Numbered from the stretch's first letter, positions 8,878-15,797 are shown. The stretch is DNA of 22,762 nt from JANPJV01 sp031425695 (GCA_031425695.1 JANPJV010000046.1:1-22762); one strand, 5' to 3'. Numbers and translations: made by a program. The notes: a model not told the origin generated them from the letters alone.

Positions 8878-8964
8878 ACAAAGCAAGCGGCGGTCAGAAA
8901 AACGTTCGCGGGTTGCCCAATACCGAGTTGTCCGTCGAAGACCTTTTTTGGGAGGCCTTGCTGT

Positions 8965-10002
8965 TTATTCCCGATACCTCAACAACGCCCCCACCAGCAT
9001 CCCGCGCACCTGCTCCCTCAACTCCGGCGGTCCAATGACCTCCGCATCCGCCCCGTAGCGCAGCACATCCATCAGCAGTTCGCGTGGGTGGGCGTAGGGG
9101 ACGGTGAGTTCGAGGGTGCCGTCGGCGGTCAAGCGTTTCTGTTGGGCGGGGTGCCAGATTTCGTCGGTGATCCAGCGGGCGGCGTCGGGGGTGAAGTGGA
9201 TGATGGCGGTGGCGACGGCTGGGCCGGCGAAGACGCCGTAGCCGGCTTCCTGCAGGGAGTCGAGCTCGTCTTCGGCGATGTCGATGGACGCTTCGGCGCA
9301 GAGCTCGGGCTTGGTGATGCGGTCCAGCGCGAAGCGGCGGAGTTGGGTGAGAACCGGCGCCTGCGCGGCAAGCCGCGCGCCGGCTCGAACGCCCGCAACT
9401 TGTTTTGGGCCGGGCTGAGCGTCCTCGCGCACCGGCTCACTGCAGGCATCCAGGTACCAGTTGTCGCGGTGATGGACGAGGCGCTGCGGTGAGACGCGGC
9501 GCGCGCTCTTCTTTGCGGTGGAGCGGGCCTGGTAGTTGAAGCGCAGTTGGCGGCCTTCGAGTACTGCATCGGTGACGGTGCGGAAGATGTTGGGGTCGCA
9601 GGGTCGGGCTTGGGCGCGCAGCACGCGCAGGCGGCCGAGCCGGCGGGCCTTGTCGCCGAGCAGTTTCTGGATGCGGGGCTGCAGGGGTCCCAGGGCTTTG
9701 CCGAGCAGGCCGCCGCTGCGCTGAAGCATTTGCTGGGCGAGGGTCAGCGCGTGCAGTTCGTCGGCGGTGAGCCACACGCCGGGAAGCTGGAAATCGTCCG
9801 CGCCGCCGACATAGCGCCACTTCGACGAAGGGTCTTCTTCGTGCTCCACCGGCGCGCCGAGCGTGTCGCGCATGAATCCCAGATCGCGATAGAGCGTGGC
9901 GCGCGAGCAGCGCGCCTCCTGCATCAGGCGCTCGGTGCTGAGGCCATACCGGTTGTGGGCGAGCAGGCCGTGCAGCAAGGTGATGCGTTCTGTGCGATCC
10001 AT
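8965..10002 (-). CDS. WYL-domain transcriptional regulator
   Basis: The product has 345 residues. The N-terminal 60 residues form a DeoR-like helix-turn-helix ('STERLMQEARCSRATLYRDL'). A WYL domain follows, with the name motif in 'NWYLDAC' (W182-Y183-L184) and 'LRFNYQ' before it, and then a C-terminal WCX-like part ('HPRELLMDVLRYG'). WYL proteins sense ligands, probably nucleotides or nucleic acid fragments. Members such as BrxR and CapW repress defence operons until infection. Its gene is immediately upstream of res on the same strand (102 bp apart), so control of the restriction operon is the natural inference. The ATG has a GGAGG about 12 nt upstream. The gene is more GC-rich than the OLD gene. 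The opposite strand carries a long open frame, which is a codon-bias shadow. Confidence 0.85.
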   Translation of the reverse strand: MDRTERITLLHGLLAHNRYGLSTERLMQEARCSRATLYRDLGFMRDTLGAPVEHEEDPSSKWRYVGGADDFQLPGVWLTADELHALTLAQQMLQRSGGLLGKALGPLQPRIQKLLGDKARRLGRLRVLRAQARPCDPNIFRTVTDAVLEGRQLRFNYQARSTAKKSARRVSPQRLVHHRDNWYLDACSEPVREDAQPGPKQVAGVRAGARLAAQAPVLTQLRRFALDRITKPELCAEASIDIAEDELDSLQEAGYGVFAGPAVATAIIHFTPDAARWITDEIWHPAQQKRLTADGTLELTVPYAHPRELLMDVLRYGADAEVIGPPELREQVRGMLVGALLRYRE

Positions 10003-10142
10003 GGGTCGGGTGCGCCTCCACGCGGCTTTGCTGTGTCAGGCGATGTTGCTTGTGCGGCGGGATGCGGCGCAACTGCGCGTCCCCGTTGCGCCGACGCAAG
10101 CGCGGGCTCCCGGGACGCTCGCGGATGGCCACGGGACCCTCC

Positions 10143-10503
10143 GTTGGGTCTTAGTGTCCGTCGTTGGGCGCGCGGGACTCGCCGTTGGGCGATTGGCACC
10201 GGTCATTGGATCGCTGGCGTCAGGCGTTGGGCTACTGGCGCCCAGCGTTGGGTGATGGCTCATCCGTCGTTGGGCTGCGCGGATCCGACGTTGGGCGGCG
10301 GCCATCCGAAATTGGATCGCTGGCGCCCGACGTTGGGAGATGGTCGATCCATCGTTGGGCTGCGCGCATCCGATTTCGGGTTGCTGGCATCCAGGGTTGG
10401 GTGATGAATTGCCCAATCACGGGCTGCTGGCGTCCGTCGTCGGGTGGCGTTTGCCCAAATGCCTATCGCGGCGGTCCGTGGTCGGGTTCGCGGCATCCAT
10501 TGC
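10143..10503. repeat. Degenerate 21-bp tandem repeat, about 16 units
   Basis: A GTTGGG-like core recurs at 10143, 10163, 10184, 10205, 10226, 10247, 10269, 10290, 10311, 10332, 10354, 10375, 10396, 10418, 10439 and 10482. Spacings are 20-22 bp, with one weak unit near 10460. The approximate unit is gttgggctgctggcatccga. Units vary strongly from one another, so the array is old or kept only for its spacing. The spacing shifts by plus or minus 1 nt at several places, which breaks any reading frame, so it is not a coding repeat. It lies upstream of the WYL gene. Confidence 0.8.
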
Positions 10504-10560
10504 CTGGCCGCAGGCACGAGTGATCAGCGCGGACCGGCCAGCCAGGTCATCGGGCCATTT

Positions 10561-10702
10561 GAAGGTGTTACGCGCGGCCCGTCAAGTAGCCCGCTGGCGC
10601 GGGCAACATGACCTACGACAGCTAGAAATGGGGGCTACTTGAAGGTTGTTCGCATGCCCCGTCAAGTAGCCCGCTGGCGCGGGCAACATGACCTACAACA
10701 GC
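10561..10702. repeat. Two copies of a 62-bp palindromic direct repeat
   Basis: Copies at 10561-10622 and 10641-10702 are offset by 80 bp. The last 43 bp of the two copies differ at a single position; the first 19 are more diverged. Each copy contains the stem gcccgc-tggc-gcgggc, which extends to an imperfect palindrome bounded by gtca and tgac. The spacer contains gggctacttga (10632-10642), the reverse complement of tcaagtagccc at 10662-10672, so alternative hairpins can form. It resembles a REP/BIME-type element; no transposase is nearby. Confidence 0.75.
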
Positions 10703-10751
10703 GGGTCTTTGGCAACTGTCCGGGCAGACCGCTCGGTGGAATCCGCGCGAA

Positions 10752-10769
10752 GGATCCTCCGGAGGATCC
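10752..10769. repeat. 18-bp perfect palindrome
   Basis: GGATCCTCCGGAGGATCC is a perfect uninterrupted palindrome in the gene-free stretch about 200 bp before the conserved hypothetical gene. It could be a protein-binding site. Nothing else supports a role. Confidence 0.4.
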
Positions 10770-10972
10770 CACCCTGCATCAGCTGCAGCTACATCGCGCC
10801 GCGAACGTGGGCGGCGTGACTCCGTCATCAGCCATTCAGCCAAATTTAACCACCGTCAAGGCCCGTGAGATGGCGCCGCGGTTTGATACATCCACCCCGG
10901 GCACAACGCCTGGGGCGCGATCGACGCCAAGGGGCGCGGACGCAATCTCTCGAAAGAAAAGGAAAGCAGAAA

Positions 10973-11467
10973 ATGAATACGCAGAACCTGGTCAACCTCA
11001 CCCTCACCCAGACCCAGATCGCCAACGTGGATGCGGCACTGACCACGCTGGAAAACGAGCTCGCGGGCCTTGTCGCCCTGAGCGTGTCCGCCAAGCGCCA
11101 CATGCGCAAGATGGGTACCAAGAGCGAAAGCTTCAGCCGTCAGGCCTTGCAGGTGGTCAGCCAGAATCCGACGATGATTCCGGCGAATATCCCCGTCGCT
11201 GATGCGATTGCGGATTTGCAGATGCTCGATCAGCTGCGACCGCGGCTGTCGCGTCTCGCCCGTCTCACCGAACGTGCCAGCGATACCGATGCCGCCCTCG
11301 GCAACGACATCATGACCGTCGCCCTGCAGGCCTATGGCTTGCTGAAGCTCACCGGTGGTGCGGCTGGCATGGAAAGCCAGCGCCGTGAACTGTCGGGTGT
11401 ATTTTCTCGCAGCAAGCGCTCGCCCAAGAGCGTTTCCGATTCCCCGCCCGAGCAGAAGGCGGCATGA
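10973..11467 (+). CDS. Conserved helical hypothetical protein
   Basis: This 164-residue protein begins 'MNTQNLVNLTLTQTQIANVD' and is predicted to be almost entirely helical and soluble; I see no signal peptide or membrane segment. I recognise the overall pattern as that of a family of roughly 150-165-residue conserved bacterial hypotheticals, with segments like 'KMGTKSESFSRQAL', 'QNPTMIPANI' and 'LGNDIMTVALQAYGLLK', but know of no assigned function. The C-terminal tail is lysine- and serine-rich. The frame is open upstream to 10865, but the ATG at 10973 has an AAAGGAAAG site 5-10 nt before it and starts the conserved part. A strong rho-independent terminator follows, so it is probably a single-gene transcript. 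Confidence 0.75.
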   Translation: MNTQNLVNLTLTQTQIANVDAALTTLENELAGLVALSVSAKRHMRKMGTKSESFSRQALQVVSQNPTMIPANIPVADAIADLQMLDQLRPRLSRLARLTERASDTDAALGNDIMTVALQAYGLLKLTGGAAGMESQRRELSGVFSRSKRSPKSVSDSPPEQKAA

Positions 11468-11478
11468 CCTGCCGCCTT
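11456..11478 (+). promoter_or_regulatory. Hairpin spanning the stop codon of the helical hypothetical
   Basis: Arms aaggcggca (11456-11464) and tgccgcctt (11470-11478) pair perfectly around a 5-nt loop, tgacc, that begins with the TGA stop codon. It may stabilise the 3' end or act together with the terminator just downstream. Confidence 0.4.
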
Positions 11479-11501
11479 CCGTTCGATGAGGTAAAGAAGG
11501 G

Positions 11502-11527
11502 GCCGCGCAATGCGGCTTTTTTCTTTT
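11502..11527 (+). terminator. Rho-independent terminator
   Basis: Stem gccgc (11502-11506) and gcggc (11512-11516) with a short loop is followed by a run of six T, then C and four more T. It lies 35 bp after the stop of the helical hypothetical gene and ends its transcript before the convergent nucleotidyltransferase gene. Confidence 0.8.
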
Positions 11528-11584
11528 GGGGCGCGACGTGAGTCGATTGTCGGGTGGACTCGCGGTCCGCGACTCCGGCCAACG

Positions 11585-12176
11585 TCATCGGCGCAGTTCA
11601 GCCCCTTCGGCGATCAACTCGTCCAATACCCCGGTGCGGTCAAAGGGCCCTGCCACGGCGCGGATCTCGTCGATATCGAGGGCCGGCGCGTGCGCGAGTA
11701 ATTGCACAATATCAGCGAGGTCTGCCCGGCCACCCGCATAGAGCTTGAGCGCCACCAAATCCGGGATCGTGGCGCAGCGAAGGCGCGCGCCTTCGAGCGG
11801 TCTCGCACGGACGAGCGCTTGCGGCCCAGGGTTTCGGGCCAAGCGCAGCGGGTTAAGGAAATTGACGACTTCGACGAGGTTCTGGGGATGACCGTCCTCG
11901 TCTTCGGACGACCAGAGCCTGATCACGCCGCCCAGGGGGTCATCGTCGTCCGGCAAACTCAGCCGGTTTGCGATCCCGGCCTGACGAAGCGTTTCGGCAA
12001 GTTCCCGCAACATCGACTCGGGCGGAATGGCCGTCGCCAGCTCGATGTCCTGGGTTCCGCGTGCATAGCCATGGACCGCCAGCGCGGCCGCCCCAATCAA
12101 TGCCGTCTGGATGCCAAGACTCTCTGCAATCTGCGCAACGCGCTCAGCGAGGGCGAGTGTCTGGTCGGGATCGCAT
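11585..12176 (-). pseudogene. Nucleotidyltransferase-fold protein, apparently frameshifted near its start
   Basis: The main open part encodes 'ALIGAAALAVHGYARGTQDIELAT', the glycine-rich strand and catalytic region of nucleotidyltransferase-fold proteins of the AbiEii/DUF type, followed by 'VNFLNPLRLARN' and 'CATIPDLVALKLYAGG', typical of this family. The only usable start in this frame is a TTG at 12100, right at the first strand. The frame continues upstream as a convincing helix ('DQTLALAERVAQIAESLGIQ') with no start codon. Deleting one base from the GGG run at 12167-12169 would join this helix to the ATG at 12174-12176. So the gene is either broken by a single-base insertion or affected by a sequencing error. 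Such proteins often belong to toxin-antitoxin pairs. It is separate from the MNT/HEPN pair of the defence island. Confidence 0.6.
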
Positions 12177-12318
12177 GACCGCCCATTATCCGCAGCAACT
12201 CGCCGCGACGACCCAACTCGAGGGCGAGCAAGATTCGCCCGACTGCGGACTTGGGCACCGCCAGTGGCGGGTGATCGGCGCTTGCGCTGCGTCGCCGAAT
12301 GGCACTGCCTGAATTCAT
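12097..12318 (-). CDS. Small ORF upstream of the nucleotidyltransferase
   Basis: A 73-residue frame starts at an ATG (12318) and enters the nucleotidyltransferase gene. Its first 50 residues ('AVGRILLALELGRRGELLRIMGGHA') look like a small helical protein. If the suspected extra base in the GGG run at 12167-12169 is removed, this frame stops at the TGA at 12144-12146, just after the start of the nucleotidyltransferase gene. That gives a conventional overlapping two-gene unit of about 57 residues plus the enzyme. I do not recognise the family, and no clear ribosome-binding site is visible. Confidence 0.35.
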   Translation of the reverse strand: MNSGSAIRRRSASADHPPLAVPKSAVGRILLALELGRRGELLRIMGGHAIPTRHSPSLSALRRLQRVLASRRH

Positions 12319-12411
12319 GTCGATAGGTTGAGCGCGTCGCGTGGATGGGTCAAGTGTGCACGATCCACAAGCGCTCCATCACCTGTCATTGTCGCGGGCC
12401 TGGACGCCTTT

Positions 12412-12505
12412 GTAGGTTCGACCTGTGGTCGAACGCTTCTCTGACCGCAAAGCGCGCGACCACAGAGCACCCGCAACAGCCAAGAGCGTTCGACCTCAGG
12501 TCGAA
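12412..12505. repeat. Pair of inverted REP-like palindromes
   Basis: The first unit is GTAG (12412-12415) followed by an 8-bp stem gttcgacc/ggtcgaac with loop tgt (12416-12434). The second, ttcgacctcaggtcgaa (12489-12505), is the same unit in the opposite orientation. Together they form a BIME-like pair about 54 bp apart, 20 nt beyond the preA stop. A GTAG tetranucleotide before the stem is typical of REP sequences mobilised by RAYT transposases; no RAYT gene is in the window. Confidence 0.7.
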
Positions 12506-12525
12506 ACCACAATAAAGCAACATGA

Positions 12526-13800
12526 TCACCCGGCCGCGAACGCCTTGCTCATCGGGTTGTTCGGGTGGGTGGTCCAGTCGGCGAAGCTGCCGTCGTCGAT
12601 GCGTTTCATGGTGATGCAGTTTTCGACGGGGCAGACGTGCATGCAGAGGTTGCAGCCAACGCATTCCTCATCGATGACTTCGAAAAAGCGAATGCCGTTT
12701 TTCTCTTTGGTGATGGCCTGGTGGGCGGTGTCTTCGCAGGCGATGTGGCAAAGGCCGCATTTGATGCAGAGGTCCTGGTTGATCAGGGCTTTGATGTCGT
12801 ACTTGAGATTGAGATGCTGCCAGTTGGTGACGTTGGGGACCGCCAAGCCGACGAAGTCTTCCAGGCGTTTGTAGCCTTTCTGGTCCATCCAGTTCGACAG
12901 GCCTTCAGTCATTTCCTTGACGATGCGGAAGCCGTAATGCATGGCGGCGGTGCACACCTGGACGGAGCCGGAGCCGAGCGCCATGAACTCGGCGGCGTCG
13001 CGCCAGCTGCCGATGCCGCCAATGCCGGAGATGGGAAAGCCGCGGGTTTCCGGGTCGCGTGCGATCTCGGCGACCATGTTCAGCGCGATGGGTTTGACCG
13101 CCGGCCCGCAATAGCCGCCGTGGCTGCCCTTGCCGTCGACGGTGGGCGTCGGCGCCATCAGGTCGAGATCGACGGTCACGATCGAGTTGATCGTATTGAT
13201 CAGCGAAACGGCGTCGGCACCGCCGCGGAAAGCCGCCCGAGCGGTGTGGCGAATATCGGTGATATTGGGCGTGAGCTTGACGATGCACGGGAGCTTGCTG
13301 TGCTGCTTCACCCAGCGCGCAACCATCTCGACGTACTCAGGCACCTGCCCCACCGCCGAACCCATACCGCGCTCGGACATCCCGTGCGGACAGCCGAAAT
13401 TGAGCTCGACCGCATCCGCACCCGTGTCTTCGACGCGCACCAGGATCGACTTCCACGATTCCTCGTCGCATGGCACCATCAGGCTGACAATCATCGCCCG
13501 ATCCGGCCACATCCGCTTCACCTCGCGAATCTCCGCGAGATTCACCTCCAGCGGCCGATCAGTAATCAGCTCGATATTATTCAGCCCGGCAATCCGCTGC
13601 CCATTGAGCTTCACCGCCCCATAGCGCGAACTCACATTCACCACCGGCGGATCCAGCCCCAGCGTCTTCCACACCACCCCACCCCAACCGGCCTCGAAGG
13701 CGCGATGAACGTTGTATGCCTTATCCGTCGGCGGCGCCGAGGCCAGCCAGAACGGATTGGGACTCCGCACGCCGACAAAGTTACAGGTCAGGTCTGCCAT
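12526..13800 (-). CDS. preA: NAD-dependent dihydropyrimidine dehydrogenase subunit PreA
   Basis: This 424-residue subunit carries the FMN-binding, pyrimidine-reducing domain and reduces uracil or thymine to the dihydro form using electrons relayed from PreT. The barrel contains 'VELNFGCPHGMSERGMGS', 'KLTPNITD', 'GGADAVSLINT', 'GGYCGPAVKPIALN' and 'FPISGIGGIGSW', as in Pseudomonas-type PreA. Two 4Fe-4S motifs lie at the C-terminus: C-x2-C-x2-C beginning at Cys345 ('CIKCGLCHIAC') and Cys380 ('CVGCNLCMHVCP'). Length is normal. The ATG is preceded by TGGAG 9 nt upstream. preA is usually directly beside preT; here a 559-bp inverted-repeat element carrying a GxxExxY gene lies between them, which could affect co-expression. 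A long open frame on the opposite strand is a shadow. Confidence 0.95.
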   Translation of the reverse strand: MADLTCNFVGVRSPNPFWLASAPPTDKAYNVHRAFEAGWGGVVWKTLGLDPPVVNVSSRYGAVKLNGQRIAGLNNIELITDRPLEVNLAEIREVKRMWPDRAMIVSLMVPCDEESWKSILVRVEDTGADAVELNFGCPHGMSERGMGSAVGQVPEYVEMVARWVKQHSKLPCIVKLTPNITDIRHTARAAFRGGADAVSLINTINSIVTVDLDLMAPTPTVDGKGSHGGYCGPAVKPIALNMVAEIARDPETRGFPISGIGGIGSWRDAAEFMALGSGSVQVCTAAMHYGFRIVKEMTEGLSNWMDQKGYKRLEDFVGLAVPNVTNWQHLNLKYDIKALINQDLCIKCGLCHIACEDTAHQAITKEKNGIRFFEVIDEECVGCNLCMHVCPVENCITMKRIDDGSFADWTTHPNNPMSKAFAAG

Positions 13801-13838
13801 GTCGCGAAACTCCAGTTACGCGTTCGCTTAAAAAAGAA

Positions 13839-14397
13839 GCGGGAGGGGAAGGAAGCGAAGGAAAAGCAGAAAGGTAGCGAAGGGAAGCCAGACATTGCTG
13901 AGTCGCCTAGGCTGGCCTAACAATGCGCCTGATGCCGCTTCTCAGGCTAGTCGCGTTAAAGTTGAGCAACAGGCCAACCGACTTCGCGGAAAAGCGCAAA
14001 TAAGTTGCGAGTTGCGCCGCGTGAATCGGCAACAGACGCTCTACTGCTTTGATCTCGACCACGATGCATTCCTCCACTAGCAAATCAATTCGATACGCCT
14101 CCAAAAGCTCGACCCCCTTGTACTCGACGGTCAGTGGCAACTGGCGGGAGAAACGTAGTCCGTCAAGGCGAAGTTGATGCGCAAGTGCAACTTCGTACGC
14201 AGATTCGAGCAATCCAGGACCAAGTGTCCGATGAACTTCAATCGCGGCACCGATGACTCTATTCGAACATTCATTCGCGTCCATCTAAGTCCCGCCAGTG
14301 AATCTGCGCGCCACACACTAAACAACCACGAACATTTTCGCTCGATTGCTTCCCTTCGCTTCCTTTCTGCTTCTCCTTCGCTTCCTTCCCGAACCGC
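13839..14397. mobile_element. Inverted-repeat element carrying a GxxExxY gene (element A)
   Basis: Arms 13839-13888 and 14348-14397 are reverse complements at 45 of 50 positions by hand alignment. They are built of purine-rich short units (aagcgaagg type on the plus strand at the left, the reverse at the right). They enclose only the GxxExxY gene and occupy almost the entire gap between preT and preA. This has the shape of a small mobile element inserted within an operon. No target-site duplication was recognised, and no transposase is present, so mobility is an inference. Confidence 0.6.
13907..14284 (-). CDS. GxxExxY protein (PD-(D/E)xK-fold)
   Basis: This 125-residue protein carries the family-defining motif G24-x-x-E27-x-x-Y30 in 'GPGLLESAYE'. 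Near its middle is 'YRIDLLVEECIVVEIKA', whose D67, E77 and K79 match a PD-(D/E)xK nuclease core. Length is typical of the family. The biochemical role is not established; the fold suggests DNA binding or cleavage. It is the only gene inside the inverted-repeat element between preT and preA, on the same strand as its neighbours, so it may be read through from the preT promoter. The ATG at 14284 is preceded by GGGA. Because it has no metabolic link to pyrimidines, I regard it as cargo or the mobility gene of the element. Confidence 0.85.
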   Translation of the reverse strand: MDANECSNRVIGAAIEVHRTLGPGLLESAYEVALAHQLRLDGLRFSRQLPLTVEYKGVELLEAYRIDLLVEECIVVEIKAVERLLPIHAAQLATYLRFSAKSVGLLLNFNATSLRSGIRRIVRPA

Positions 14398-14408
14398 TTT
14401 TTCGAAAT

Positions 14409-15758
14409 TCAAGCCGCCAATTGGCGGTGCATGGCCAGGGCGGCCTGTTTGCCGTCCTCTACTGACTGGACGGTGAGATCGAGTTTGCCGCCGACGCAGT
14501 CGCCGCCGGCCCAGACGCCGGGGAGGCTGGTTTGGTAGTCGGCGTTGACGGCGATGCGGCCGCTGCGGGTGTCGAGGATCTGGAGGCCGTCTTCGGTGAG
14601 GGGGCCGGGGACGAGGACTTGGCCGATGGCTTTGAGGACGGTGTCGGCTTGGAGCGTGAAGTAGTCGCGGGTGCCGAGCAGGCGGCCGGCGTCGTCGAGT
14701 TGGGTGTGTTCGAACTCGATGGCGGAGAGGCGGTTGTCGATGTCGAACAGGCCGCGCGGAGCGGCCCAATGAATGATGGTGACGCCCTCGGACTTGGCGA
14801 ACTCCTGTTCGACGTGCGTGGCGCCCATCGACTCGGCGCCGCGGCGGTAGACCATGGTGACGCATTCGGCGCCGAGCTTTTTGCTCTGGATGGCGGCGTC
14901 GATGGCGGTGTTGCCACCACCAATCACTACGACGCGGCGGCCCACGGCGACTTGTTCGAGCGGGGTCTGGCGCAGGTGGGCGATGAAGTCGACGGCGTTG
15001 CCGACGCCCGGGAGCGATTCGCCATCGAGGCCCAGGGCGTTGACGCCGCCGAGCCCGATCCCCAAGAACACGGCATCGAAGTCGCGCCGCAGGTCGGCCA
15101 GCCTGAGGTTCTTGCCGAGCACCGCGCCGGTCACGATCTCGATGCCGCCGATCCCGACCAGCCAATCGATCTCGCGCTGCGCGAAGCCGGGCACCTTGTA
15201 GGCGGCGATGCCATATTCGTTGAGGCCACCGGGCTTCGGGTTGGCGTCGAATATGCTGATCGCGTGGCCCGCGCGCGCCAGCATGTGTGCGCACGACAGT
15301 CCCGCGGGACCCGCTCCGACGACGGCGATGCGCTTGCCCGTGGGCGCTGCGCGCTCGAACAACTGGGCATTGCTGGGATAGACCCATTCCGTCGCGTGGC
15401 GCTGCAGCGCGCCAATCTCGACCGGGCGATCGCCGTCCTTGTTACGGACGCAATCCCCCTCGCAGAGGATCTCGGTGGGACACACGCGCGCGCACATGCC
15501 GCCAAGGATATTGGCCGAAAGAATGGTCTCCGCCGCGCCTTTGAGATCGTCGGTCGCAATGCTGCGAATGAAGCTCGGGATGTCGATCCCGGTGGGGCAC
15601 GCCGTGATGCACGGCGCGTCATAGCAGTAGTAGCACCGCTGCGCCGCAATCAACGCCCCGCGCCGATCCAGCGCCGGCGCCACATCATCGAAGTTGTGCG
15701 CCAACGCCACCGGCGACAGTCGCCCAGCCGCAATATCCCCAATCTCTTTCCGTGCCAT
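14409..15758 (-). CDS. preT: NAD(P)-dependent dihydropyrimidine dehydrogenase subunit PreT
   Basis: This 449-residue flavoprotein passes electrons from NAD(P)H to PreA. The N-terminal Fe-S region has cysteines at 42, 45, 50 and 54 ('CYYCYDAPCITAC') and at 89, 93, 99 and 103. FAD binding is marked by 'VVGAGPAGLSCA' (from 147), the nucleotide site by 'VVVIGGGNTAIDAA', and the C-terminal FAD segment by 'GVWAGGDCVGG'. This is the glutamate synthase small subunit-like architecture of PreT. A strong GGGGAGGGG lies 4 nt before the ATG. The element with the GxxExxY gene begins 11 nt after the stop. A 118-bp inverted repeat lies just upstream, between this gene and the carbamoylase gene, so the two genes are close but not tightly packed. 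Confidence 0.93.
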   Translation of the reverse strand: MARKEIGDIAAGRLSPVALAHNFDDVAPALDRRGALIAAQRCYYCYDAPCITACPTGIDIPSFIRSIATDDLKGAAETILSANILGGMCARVCPTEILCEGDCVRNKDGDRPVEIGALQRHATEWVYPSNAQLFERAAPTGKRIAVVGAGPAGLSCAHMLARAGHAISIFDANPKPGGLNEYGIAAYKVPGFAQREIDWLVGIGGIEIVTGAVLGKNLRLADLRRDFDAVFLGIGLGGVNALGLDGESLPGVGNAVDFIAHLRQTPLEQVAVGRRVVVIGGGNTAIDAAIQSKKLGAECVTMVYRRGAESMGATHVEQEFAKSEGVTIIHWAAPRGLFDIDNRLSAIEFEHTQLDDAGRLLGTRDYFTLQADTVLKAIGQVLVPGPLTEDGLQILDTRSGRIAVNADYQTSLPGVWAGGDCVGGKLDLTVQSVEDGKQAALAMHRQLAA

Positions 15759-15797
15759 TCAACCCCTCCCCTGGGGTGTCGCTTCGTTGATGTTCTA

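Larger units (their letters stand above)
10003..10972. other. 970-bp gene-free, repeat-rich region
   Basis: No reading frame here has credible protein features. Open frames through 10140-10500 simply translate the 21-bp repeat in several frames on both strands. The contents are the 21-bp degenerate tandem repeat, the duplicated 62-bp palindromic repeat and an 18-bp palindrome, each listed separately. A small inverted repeat (ccccgggc/gcctgggg, with one mismatched pair) occurs around 10896-10916 in the leader of the downstream gene. Confidence 0.6.

Noticed and set aside
9547..10404. 285-codon plus-strand frame ending in W/G-rich repeats
   Set aside because: It is antisense to the WYL gene and then translates the 21-bp repeat; the repeat's 20-22-bp steps do not preserve a frame.
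10143..10503. CRISPR array
   Set aside because: The unit is 21 bp with no alternation of constant repeat and unique spacer. Drift is spread over the whole unit, and no cas genes are present.
10561..10702. Two-repeat CRISPR or integrase attachment pair
   Set aside because: The repeat is 62 bp with an 18-bp spacer, and there is no integrase or cas gene; a REP/BIME-type duplication fits better.
12565..13920. Long open frame opposite preA (451 codons)
   Set aside because: It mirrors the preA codons in a GC-rich gene, its product is low in complexity, and preA has full motif support.
14131..15387. 418-codon minus-strand frame overlapping preT
   Set aside because: It is another frame of preT DNA, giving an arginine/histidine-rich product with no family features; preT itself is certain.
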